Assembly (NCBI GenBank): GCA_029974875.1
Contig: JARKQP010000808.1
Span: 1-5,755 of the forward strand
Direction of reading: 5' to 3'
Origin: Mobilitalea sp.
GTDB taxonomy: Bacteria; Bacillota_A; Clostridia; Lachnospirales; Lachnospiraceae
Length of the DNA stretch: 5,755 nucleotides
In this document: positions 1 through 5,007 of the stretch, piece by piece
Position numbering within the stretch: the first letter of the stretch is position 1
Layout of the letters: every line of letters starts with the position of its first letter
Made by a program: the position numbers and the translations under genes
The notes under the pieces: model-generated
Databases searched by the model: none
Told to the model about the DNA's origin: nothing
What the model saw: only the letters and a program-made list of their open reading frames with translations

Positions 1-1393
1 TTACATAGGTAAATAAAGCCATTACAATGACGCCCGCAGCTATTCCCGCATATTTATTAATGGTGACATCATTTACAGAAGCACCGATTCTCATATTATT
101 GTCCCGTGGTATAAAGTAAGTCAGATTATCGTAATCAAACTGAAAATAGTCAATAATTAATTCATCTGCTTTCTTCTGTAAGCCGGTAGCGCCGGAGGAT
201 ATCTTAACCGAGCCATCCTTTGCCTTTGCTGCCCCCTCCAGGTATGCCTTTACACCATCCCGGTAGGACTCCAGCTGCATCAGCTGCTGCTTCGACATGG
301 CTAAGAAATTACCCAGTGCAGCATTGGTCACGCCATAAGCCTTAATGATATCATCCAACTGCCCTTCATACGCTTCCCCGGTGAGCGTTACAGAAAATCC
401 GTTTTCCCTTAGCTTAGTATTAACACTATTTAATGCGGAGGTAAATATTCCTTCTGCCCCTGCCATTATCTCACCATTGTTACCGACAAGCTTCTCTAAA
501 CCAGCTTTCAGTTCTCCCGTCCCATCAGCCAGCTTCTGTGTCCCTTCCTGTATCTCATTTCTTGTCTTTTCGGCTTCCTCCAGCATCTCAAGAAAATAAG
601 GATCTGTAATCTGGCTCCTGTCCAGTTCAAACCCGCGTATTAATTCCTTTAGATCATCGTCAGACATAGCATCATTTAACAGATAGCTATATTGATACTC
701 CTCGGTTCTGCTATTCCTTCCTTCGGTTTTTAGCATTTCATAATCTTCGTTACACACAAATGCGGTTCCGAAGGCATAGCTTTCCACGCTGGAATCCGAT
801 AAACTTTTATAGGCCGCATCATAATCCGGTGTGCTTCCAATCCCCACTAGCTGAAAGGTTCTGCCCCCTATATGAATTGAATCCCCCAGGTGCAGTTCAT
901 GCTTATCCGCATAATGCTGTTCCAGTACAATTTCTCCCCTTTTTGCTGGCAGCGTTCCTTCTCTCAGACTAATCCGGTTAACCTGGTCTCTGTTCCGGTA
1001 TACCCTGATCTCTGTTTTTTCATCCCCCGTTTTTTTATCCCCTGTTTTTTCATCCCCTGTTTTTCCATCCCTCGTTTTTTCTTCTCCTGCTTTTTCCTCT
1101 CCTGTTTCGCCGCTCAGAATATAATCCAGATAGAATTCCTGTTCCAGTGTTATTCCTTTGTTTTCAAGGCTTGTTATTTCCCCTTCATTTAACGGAACAA
1201 ATACTCCAAACTGTCCATCCTCCACCCGGTTTTCCTGCTGCGCATGCCCCACGCCCACAATGATGGTCTCTGCTGCTGCCACAATAGAAACCACTATATA
1301 CATCCCGAACACAATCAGAAGAAATAATGCAAAGTAACGGAAAAAATTATTCCCCAGCTCACGCAGTACCCTTTTACCCAACAATTTCTGCAT
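1..1393 (-). CDS. FtsX/MacB-type ABC transporter permease, 3' end outside the window
   Basis: This is the membrane subunit of an ABC exporter paired with the ATPase just upstream. About 464 codons are visible from ATG at 1391-1393 to the left edge, with no stop, so the C-terminal part is missing. The start has GGAGG nine bases upstream (1403-1407), inside the end of the ATPase gene, and only one base separates the two genes, so they are translationally linked. Residues about 17-45 form a hydrophobic segment after a basic N-terminus (MQKLLGKRVLRE). A long hydrophilic, presumably extracellular domain follows. A second membrane segment begins near residue 448 (AGIAAGVIVMALF). This TM1, large domain, TM2 order is typical of FtsX-like permeases. 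The domain carries pentapeptide repeats (residues 98-127) and L-x-D-G / L-x-x-G repeats near residues 280-300 and 380-405, like those of YhgE/Pip proteins. The substrate is unknown; a lipophilic compound, peptide or drug is a guess from the family and the TetR control. Confidence 0.85.
   Translation of the reverse strand, partial: MQKLLGKRVLRELGNNFFRYFALFLLIVFGMYIVVSIVAAAETIIVGVGHAQQENRVEDGQFGVFVPLNEGEITSLENKGITLEQEFYLDYILSGETGEEKAGEEKTRDGKTGDEKTGDKKTGDEKTEIRVYRNRDQVNRISLREGTLPAKRGEIVLEQHYADKHELHLGDSIHIGGRTFQLVGIGSTPDYDAAYKSLSDSSVESYAFGTAFVCNEDYEMLKTEGRNSRTEEYQYSYLLNDAMSDDDLKELIRGFELDRSQITDPYFLEMLEEAEKTRNEIQEGTQKLADGTGELKAGLEKLVGNNGEIMAGAEGIFTSALNSVNTKLRENGFSVTLTGEAYEGQLDDIIKAYGVTNAALGNFLAMSKQQLMQLESYRDGVKAYLEGAAKAKDGSVKISSGATGLQKKADELIIDYFQFDYDNLTYFIPRDNNMRIGASVNDVTINKYAGIAAGVIVMALFTYV
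1013..1102 (-). repeat. 15-base tandem repeat coding for six G-D/E-x-K-T pentapeptides
   Basis: Six consecutive in-frame 15-base units lie inside the permease gene. Read on the minus strand they give GEEKA, GEEKT, RDGKT, GDEKT, GDKKT and GDEKT (residues 98-127), with a degenerate half unit (GET) before them. On the plus strand they appear as alternating T-runs and CCCTG/TCCTG blocks. Because the unit is a multiple of three, gain or loss of copies would keep the frame. The peptide is hydrophilic and charged and probably forms a flexible linker in the extracellular domain. Confidence 0.9.
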
Positions 1394-1394
1394 C

Positions 1395-2096
1395 TTAAAA
1401 ATCCTCCAATTCTGCCGCTGGAATCCTCTTTTCATTCATATAATCCTTGCTGATCTGCCCATCCTTGATCTTAATTACCTTATGTACCATATCCTTGATT
1501 GCATTATTGTGGGTGACGATCAGCATAGTGGTACCATACTTTTTATTGATTTCCTCTAACAGAATCAATATGTCACGGGAAGTGCGGGAATCCAATGCTC
1601 CTGTCGGCTCATCACATAACAGGAGCTTCGGATTTTTAATAAGCGCCCTTGCAATGGCACAGCGTTGCTGCTGACCTCCGGATAGCTGGGAAGGAAATTT
1701 GTGCTGATGCTCTTTCAGTCCCAATTGCCCGATGAGCTCCGGGAGCGGAAGGGGCCTCTCCGTCAGATATTCACATACCTGGATATTCTCGCGAACCGTT
1801 AAATTAGGAACCAGATTATAGAACTGAAAAATAAATCCCAGGTTATCCCTTCGGTAATCTGCCAATTTTTCCGGCTTCAAACCGGAAATTTCCTTGCCAT
1901 CCACCTGAATGGAGCCGGAATTCAAGGTGTCCAAGCCACCGATTACATTTAAAAAGGTTGATTTCCCAGAGCCGCTGGGACCATAGATGACACACATCTG
2001 TCCTTTCTCAATTCCTGTTGAAATTCCTTTCAGCACCTCAACATAGCTGCCATCCGCTCCATAGCTTTTCTTTATATCCTTAATTTCCAAGTACAT
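1395..2096 (-). CDS. ABC transporter ATP-binding protein, MacB/LolD/FtsE type
   Basis: This is the ATPase subunit that powers the adjacent FtsX-type permease at the inner face of the membrane. Numbering from the outer ATG at 2102, it shows Walker A GPSGSGKST (41-49), Q-loop Gln93 in FQFYNLVP, signature LSGGQ (140-144), Walker B LLLCDEP (160-166), D-loop around ALD (169-171) and the switch His198 in IVTHNN. All catalytic elements are intact, and the length (233-235 residues) is normal for the family. The outer ATG at 2102 directly abuts a perfect AAGGAGG (2103-2109) with no spacer. The next in-frame ATG at 2096 lies six bases downstream of it and is therefore chosen as the start, giving MYLEIKDI, a usual N-terminus in this family. 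The gene is first in the exporter operon; transcription is probably repressed by the upstream TetR protein. Confidence 0.95.
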   Translation of the reverse strand: MYLEIKDIKKSYGADGSYVEVLKGISTGIEKGQMCVIYGPSGSGKSTFLNVIGGLDTLNSGSIQVDGKEISGLKPEKLADYRRDNLGFIFQFYNLVPNLTVRENIQVCEYLTERPLPLPELIGQLGLKEHQHKFPSQLSGGQQQRCAIARALIKNPKLLLCDEPTGALDSRTSRDILILLEEINKKYGTTMLIVTHNNAIKDMVHKVIKIKDGQISKDYMNEKRIPAAELEDF

Positions 2097-2102
2097 ATCC
2101 AT

Positions 2103-2109
2103 CCTCCTT
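2103..2109 (-). promoter_or_regulatory. Ribosome binding site that decides the ABC ATPase start
   Basis: On the minus strand AAGGAGG is followed immediately by ATG-GAT-ATG. The first ATG has zero spacing and is unlikely to be used; the second has a six-base spacer. Confidence 0.75.
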
Positions 2110-2117
2110 CATTCTAA

Positions 2118-2134
2118 ATCAATATTTTATTGAT
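2118..2134. promoter_or_regulatory. AT-rich perfect dyad in the leader of the ABC operon
   Basis: ATCAATA-TTT-TATTGAT is a perfect 7-base inverted repeat with a three-base centre. It lies eight bases before the ATPase ribosome binding site, between it and the promoter region. It may be a weak leader hairpin close to the start site or a second protein-binding site. It does not match the TetR operator core of this window. Its function is inferred only from position. Confidence 0.4.
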
Positions 2135-2149
2135 AATATTTATCATTCA

Positions 2150-2167
2150 CATAACACCGTTATGTTA
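2150..2167. promoter_or_regulatory. Probable TetR operator in front of the exporter operon
   Basis: The sequence CATAAC-ACC-GTTATG (2150-2164) is a perfect inverted repeat. The overlapping TAACA-N6-TGTTA (2152-2167) is a second dyad at the same place. The core ATAACACCGTTATGTTA recurs with one change in front of the tetR gene. It lies directly downstream of the TTGACA -35 box, filling the promoter spacer, so a bound protein would block RNA polymerase. The likely ligand is the product of the adjacent tetR gene. Confidence 0.75.
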
Positions 2168-2174
2168 TTGTCAA
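2152..2174 (-). promoter_or_regulatory. Promoter -35 box and spacer for the ABC exporter operon
   Basis: A perfect TTGACA lies at 2169-2174 on the minus strand, immediately after the tetR terminator T-tract and pointing toward the ATPase gene. No good -10 is seen at the right distance; TGTGAA at 17 bases matches only half of the consensus. The promoter may be intrinsically weak or need help. The operator occupies the spacer. Confidence 0.5.
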
Positions 2175-2201
2175 AAGAAAAGGAAGCCCCAGTCTTCCTT
2201 T
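2175..2201 (-). terminator. Rho-independent terminator of the tetR gene
   Basis: Read on the minus strand, AAAGGAAG, the loop ACTGGGG, and CTTCCTTT form a perfect 8-base-pair stem followed by TCTTTT. The left arm starts within the TAA stop codon of tetR (2200-2202). It should separate the tetR transcript from the exporter operon, whose -35 box begins on the very next base. Confidence 0.75.
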
Positions 2202-2808
2202 AAAACATTCCTAGCCAGCCGTTTTGCATAAACTTTGTCATATTCTCCATCTGAAGTATAGCCTCCTGTCTCGGCACACGATGCTCAATCAATTGTGCAA
2301 AGGCTGAAACCTGCAGATGAGAGATCCAATGAATCATGTAATCGTCCACCCTGTCACTCCTTTTTATCTCCGACATAATATCAGCCATCGCACGGTAATG
2401 CTTCTCCGCTACGCTGATAAACTGGTCTACAATCTTTTCATAAGCAGAGCCTTCTGATTTCATAAGCAAAAGATCAAAGGAATCAAAATGATCATAGATG
2501 ATCTCTATAACAGCTTTTGCCTTACTTAAATCCTCCTCAGAATTACCTTCTACACTTCTTTGAACCAGCATTTCCTGAATCTCATCATCAAAATGGTCCT
2601 GCATTACTCCTATCAACATTTGCAAAGGTGCTTCCACCAATTCACGGAATAAATCATTCTTATCCTGAAAGAAAAAATAGAGTGCCCCTGTCGTTACTCC
2701 GGATTCCCTGCAAATACTGCGAAGTGACGCATTGCGGTAGCCCTTTTCCAGGAACTCCTGGCGGGCCGCCAGCAGCAGCTTTTCTTTTGTCTGTTTATCC
2801 GAACCCAA
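2200..2808 (-). CDS. TetR/AcrR-family transcriptional repressor
   Basis: This is a 202-residue DNA-binding regulator, the usual TetR length. The N-terminal domain begins KEKLLLAARQEFLEKGY, and the helix-turn-helix lies at about residues 28-50 with core SGVTTGALYFFF and then DKNDLF, typical of the family. The C-terminal half is an all-helical ligand and dimer domain without a recognisable subclass. The start is a TTG at 2806-2808, supported by GGAGG seven bases upstream (2816-2820) and by the position of the family N-terminus; no ATG is better placed. The gene precedes the exporter operon on the same strand, ends in its own terminator, and matched dyads lie in both promoter regions, so autoregulation and control of the exporter are likely. 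The inducer cannot be read from the sequence but may be the exported compound. Confidence 0.93.
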   Translation of the reverse strand: MGSDKQTKEKLLLAARQEFLEKGYRNASLRSICRESGVTTGALYFFFQDKNDLFRELVEAPLQMLIGVMQDHFDDEIQEMLVQRSVEGNSEEDLSKAKAVIEIIYDHFDSFDLLLMKSEGSAYEKIVDQFISVAEKHYRAMADIMSEIKRSDRVDDYMIHWISHLQVSAFAQLIEHRVPRQEAILQMENMTKFMQNGWLGMF

Positions 2809-2838
2809 GCGACTACCTCCACGATCAAAATTAAATCT

Positions 2839-2847
2839 ATTATACCA
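2839..2847 (-). promoter_or_regulatory. Extended -10 promoter of tetR
   Basis: On the minus strand TGG-TATAAT is a consensus extended -10 (TGn-TATAAT), about 20 bases before the tetR ribosome binding site. No good -35 is seen 16-18 bases upstream; that place is taken by the operator dyad at 2858-2874. Confidence 0.7.
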
Positions 2848-2857
2848 TAGGCAAAAG

Positions 2858-2874
2858 ATAACACTGTTATGTTA
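2858..2874. promoter_or_regulatory. Probable TetR operator in front of tetR
   Basis: ATAAC-ACT-GTTAT (2858-2870) is a perfect 5-base inverted repeat. TAACA-N6-TGTTA (2859-2874) overlaps it. The 17-base core is identical to the exporter operator at 2151-2167 except for one C/T change at the dyad centre. It covers the -35 position of the TATAAT promoter and the -10 of a second possible promoter, which fits self-repression. Confidence 0.75.
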
Positions 2875-2897
2875 GCTCATTAAATCTTATTTGTCAA
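2869..2897 (-). promoter_or_regulatory. Possible second, upstream tetR promoter
   Basis: TTGACA (2892-2897), a 17-base spacer and TAACAT (2869-2874) make a plausible minus-strand sigma-A promoter. The -10 matches four of six positions. Its -10 lies inside the TetR operator, so it would also be repressed. It is secondary to the TATAAT promoter downstream. Confidence 0.4.
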
Positions 2898-2905
2898 GTG
2901 CAACT

Positions 2906-2975
2906 TTAATTACCTTAGTTTCCAATCAGTGTCTGGAGCTGCGGTTCAGGATATCTACCTTAATTACATTAGTTT
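2906..2975. repeat. Pair of 16-base near-identical direct repeats
   Basis: TTAATTACCTTAGTTT (2906-2921) and TTAATTACATTAGTTT (2960-2975) differ at one position and start 54 bases apart. They lie in the gene-free region between the patatin gene and tetR. No function is recognised. Confidence 0.5.
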
Positions 2976-3020
2976 AGGAAATTCGTCTTATTGGAAGACG
3001 CGGGATCCACAGACTCCAGA
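2932..3020. other. Gene-free stretch with a possible Y-shaped inverted-repeat structure
   Basis: The region between the patatin stop (3091) and the tetR promoters holds no convincing gene. Its outer arms 2932-2947 and 3004-3020 are complementary: TCTGGAG pairs with CTCCAGA, then after a one-base bulge CTG pairs with CAG, then GG with CC and TC with GA, with an A-C position that becomes a G-U wobble in minus-strand RNA and one mismatch. Inside are a perfect 6-base-pair hairpin (CGTCTT-ATTGG-AAGACG, 2984-3000) and a weaker one (2958-2978). There is no T-tract, so it is not a standard terminator. It could be an untranslated structured RNA, the 3' end of the patatin transcript, or a small mobile-element relic. 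Confidence 0.35.
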
Positions 3021-3090
3021 TTTATTCTGCTTCCGGGGAGGTTACTGCATCTGCGGTGCAGATTAATACTACTATGGATAAGATTAACGG

Positions 3091-4125
3091 TCAGAAAGCT
3101 TGCCTTTTATGTTCAAAATATTTTTTTGCCGCCCGATATCCCTGCATATATAAAAACCAATATTTCTCATCATTTGCCGTGACATTAAAATCAACGGGAC
3201 TGATGCTGAGGGTATCAACTACAATTGACCTTTCTTTATTAAGGATATTACTATCATAAATACCCTGCTGTATATAAGAGGCTGCATGGAGGAGACCTTC
3301 AATGTAGGTTAACAGGCAATCAATTTCCTTATAGTTCAGCTGCTGCACAAAACGGATCCCCAAGGTTTCCATATTGACCCCGTAATATGGATCAGTATTA
3401 AACCTCGGTGAATCAAATAAGTTGAGGGGATAATTATTCAATAGTCCCCCATCACAAAAGATATTGGTTGTCTGGTTTCCGCCCATATCCTTTTTTTCCA
3501 GCTTCACCGCTTCAAAAAACAGCGGTATTGACATGGATATCCTAACCGCTGTAGCAACCTCCATTGCGGGGGCTGTTTCAAATGAAAACACCCTTGCGGT
3601 TTTCATGGAAAGATCCGTCCCAACGATATATAAATCAAAAAAAGGACGGTTTTCTTTATGTAGCTCCGGATTTTTAAAATCAGCAAAGGTATATGGCGGA
3701 CGCTTCTTCCGAATATCAAATTGATCAGCTATCACCTTCTGAATCCATTCATAGAAATAGTTCGTCGAATACCATCCATATTCGTGCATTAACCGGTAAA
3801 TACAGTTGATATCTCCAAACATTCCATCAATCCATGTTCTGATCTCTTCCGGTATTAGCTTCAATTCACTTATCTCCGTTCTTTCCGGTACCTTCTTATA
3901 ATCTAAGGAAGCCGCAATCCCCTCAATCTGTTCAAAGGGAAGATTAAAGCTCGTAATACAAGCCGTAATTGCGCCGGCGGAGGTTCCTGCAATTCTTTGA
4001 AGACTGCTGATCCGCCCGCTCCGGTAAAGGTAATCAAGCACACCCAGGTAGGAAATACCCAAGATGCCGCCTCCCTCAAAAACCATATTCTTTATCTGAT
4101 CCACTAAGCTATCACCTGTTTGCAT
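3091..4125 (-). CDS. Patatin-like phospholipase (lipid acyl hydrolase)
   Basis: The product belongs to the patatin family of serine hydrolases that cleave acyl chains from lipids with a Ser-Asp dyad. From the outer ATG (344 residues) it shows the glycine-rich oxyanion loop GGGILG (18-23), the nucleophile elbow GTSAG with Ser49, the SMSIP block (197-201), and DGG with catalytic Asp225, so the active site is complete. There is no signal peptide or membrane segment; it is probably cytosolic or membrane-peripheral. The segment after DGG (LLNNYPLNLFD) is also typical. The start is uncertain: the ATG at 4125 has no ribosome binding site, whereas an in-frame GTG at 4104 has AGGTGAT six bases upstream, giving 337 residues. 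The longer frame is listed as the outer limit. The gene is divergent from a YeiL-like regulator, which may control it. The substrate is unknown. Confidence 0.93.
   Translation of the reverse strand: MQTGDSLVDQIKNMVFEGGGILGISYLGVLDYLYRSGRISSLQRIAGTSAGAITACITSFNLPFEQIEGIAASLDYKKVPERTEISELKLIPEEIRTWIDGMFGDINCIYRLMHEYGWYSTNYFYEWIQKVIADQFDIRKKRPPYTFADFKNPELHKENRPFFDLYIVGTDLSMKTARVFSFETAPAMEVATAVRISMSIPLFFEAVKLEKKDMGGNQTTNIFCDGGLLNNYPLNLFDSPRFNTDPYYGVNMETLGIRFVQQLNYKEIDCLLTYIEGLLHAASYIQQGIYDSNILNKERSIVVDTLSISPVDFNVTANDEKYWFLYMQGYRAAKKYFEHKRQAF
4102..4117 (-). promoter_or_regulatory. Internal ribosome binding site and GTG start for the patatin gene
   Basis: On the minus strand AGGTGAT (4111-4117), complementary to the 16S rRNA tail, is followed after six bases by GTG (4102-4104), in frame as codon 8 of the long form. 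The ATG at 4123-4125 has only AGCATTAAA before it and would be nearly leaderless from the TATAAT at 4137-4142. The GTG start keeps the whole catalytic domain. Confidence 0.55.
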
Positions 4126-4136
4126 TTTAATGCTAG

Positions 4137-4142
4137 ATTATA
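4137..4142 (-). promoter_or_regulatory. Probable -10 box of the patatin gene
   Basis: A perfect TATAAT on the minus strand predicts a start site near 4130, five bases before the ATG at 4125 and 26 bases before the GTG at 4104. No clear -35 is present at 16-18 bases; the inverted repeat ACATG-ACC-CATGT lies there instead, as expected for an activator- or repressor-controlled promoter. Confidence 0.55.
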
Positions 4143-4152
4143 TGCCCGTATA

Positions 4153-4165
4153 ACATGACCCATGT
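4153..4165. promoter_or_regulatory. Dyad overlapping the -35 position of the patatin promoter
   Basis: ACATG-ACC-CATGT is a perfect 5-base inverted repeat with a three-base centre, located 10-23 bases upstream of the patatin -10 box. It is a candidate regulator site, perhaps for the divergent YeiL-like protein, though no consensus for that family is known to me. Confidence 0.4.
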
Positions 4166-4218
4166 GTTCTGATAATATTGAAAGACTGGTTTTTTTCGGG
4201 GAAAAAGTTGTCCATCCT

Positions 4219-4247
4219 TTGCCAATTTTATTTGTTAATTATATATA
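4219..4247 (+). promoter_or_regulatory. Candidate promoter of the YeiL-like regulator operon
   Basis: TTGCCA (4219-4224, five of six to the -35 consensus), a 17-base spacer and TATATA (4242-4247) predict a start near 4254, about 60 bases before the ATG. A second TATAAA at 4285-4290 lacks a good -35. The choice between them is open. Confidence 0.45.
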
Positions 4248-4259
4248 TGCAAAATGTGG

Positions 4260-4269
4260 GACATATGTC
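4260..4269. promoter_or_regulatory. Perfect 10-base palindrome in the regulator leader
   Basis: GACATATGTC is self-complementary and lies just downstream of the predicted start site of the regulator transcript. Like the dyad at 4153-4165 it contains ACAT/ATGT half sites. It could be an operator for autoregulation; the evidence is positional only. Confidence 0.4.
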
Positions 4270-4313
4270 ATACTAAAGATATCTTATAAAATGCTAATAT
4301 CAAGGAGAAGTTT

Positions 4314-4994
4314 ATGAATATTATAGAAGATGATGTTATACTTGATCCGATTTTGAAGGATTACGGGCTTTCTAAATACTTTACAGATTTTGAGCTGATC
4401 CGGCCGGGAATCAGGTTAGTAACCTTCCCGAAAAACACCTATATTTACAGCTTGGAAAAGCATAGGAGATTTGCATATTTCCTAATCTCCGGGCAAATGA
4501 ATGTATATTCCAATGTTGCAAATGGAAACCGTATGCTGCTCCGCTATTGTGATGAATTTATTATGATCGGTGATATGGAGCTTCTTGGTTACCCAGATCC
4601 CTCCAATACCATTGTAACCATGAGCAAATGCACCTTTATAGGGATTAATATTGCTGACATGAAGAACCTTCTTATGAATGACAGTAAGTTTCTTCAGTTC
4701 CTGTGCAGGAACCTTGCGGAAAAACTGGTTTATTTTGCTTCAAACCAACGTTCCAACCGGTTAAATACAGCGCAGCAGAATATTGCCGGATACATACTAT
4801 CAGCAGCAGACAAAAAAGGTTATTTCAAGGAGAATCTCAGAAAAGTCTCAGAGGTATATGGAATCAGCTATCGGCACCTCCACCGCATCTTAAGTGATTT
4901 TGTGGACAAAGGAATCCTAGGGCGTTCGGAACGGGGATATGAACTCCTTAATAGTAAAGCCCTCCTTCAAATTGTTAATCAAGATAACTTCTAA
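4314..4994 (+). CDS. Crp/Fnr-superfamily transcriptional regulator, YeiL-like
   Basis: This is a 226-residue transcription factor with an N-terminal cyclic-nucleotide-binding-like beta-roll (about residues 30-120; landmarks FLISGQMNVYSN at 56-67 and IGDMELLG at 85-92) and a C-terminal winged helix (about 175-212, recognition region YGISYRHLHRILSDF). The blocks VANGN, IGDMELL and SYRHL resemble E. coli YeiL as I remember it. The Arg-Ser pair that CRP uses to bind cAMP is not evident in the phosphate-cassette position, and the N-terminus has no cysteine cluster like FNR, so the signal is unknown. The start has AAGGAG (4302-4307) with a six-base spacer. The downstream URO-D gene starts 13 bases after the stop and is probably co-transcribed, and the patatin gene is divergent; both are candidate targets. 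Confidence 0.9.
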   Translation: MNIIEDDVILDPILKDYGLSKYFTDFELIRPGIRLVTFPKNTYIYSLEKHRRFAYFLISGQMNVYSNVANGNRMLLRYCDEFIMIGDMELLGYPDPSNTIVTMSKCTFIGINIADMKNLLMNDSKFLQFLCRNLAEKLVYFASNQRSNRLNTAQQNIAGYILSAADKKGYFKENLRKVSEVYGISYRHLHRILSDFVDKGILGRSERGYELLNSKALLQIVNQDNF

Positions 4995-5007
4995 ATGGAG
5001 GTTAGCT

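Noticed and set aside
1013..1110. Regular T-rich/C-rich blocks as a CRISPR or promoter-proximal repeat
   Set aside because: Units are only 15 bases, have no spacers and keep the reading frame of the permease.
345..1192. Plus-strand open frames, including one with repeated FFIP-like hydrophobic runs at 890-1192
   Set aside because: They lie antisense to the permease gene, have no ribosome binding sites, and the apparent repeats are just the opposite strand of the charged pentapeptide minisatellite.
2517..2834. Plus-strand open frame opposite tetR, and similar short frames at 1447-1674, 2991-3259, 3464-3724, 4703-4897 and 5124-5363
   Set aside because: Each overlaps a well-supported gene or gene end in another frame, or lacks a start signal and any recognisable protein features.
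3045..3061. Hairpin CTGCA-N7-TGCAG as the patatin terminator
   Set aside because: The stem has only five pairs and is followed by TAACC rather than a T-tract.
3091..4125. Patatin as a CBASS-type (CapV) antiphage effector
   Set aside because: No cyclase or ancillary defence gene is next to it; its neighbours are TetR/ABC genes and a Crp-type regulator.
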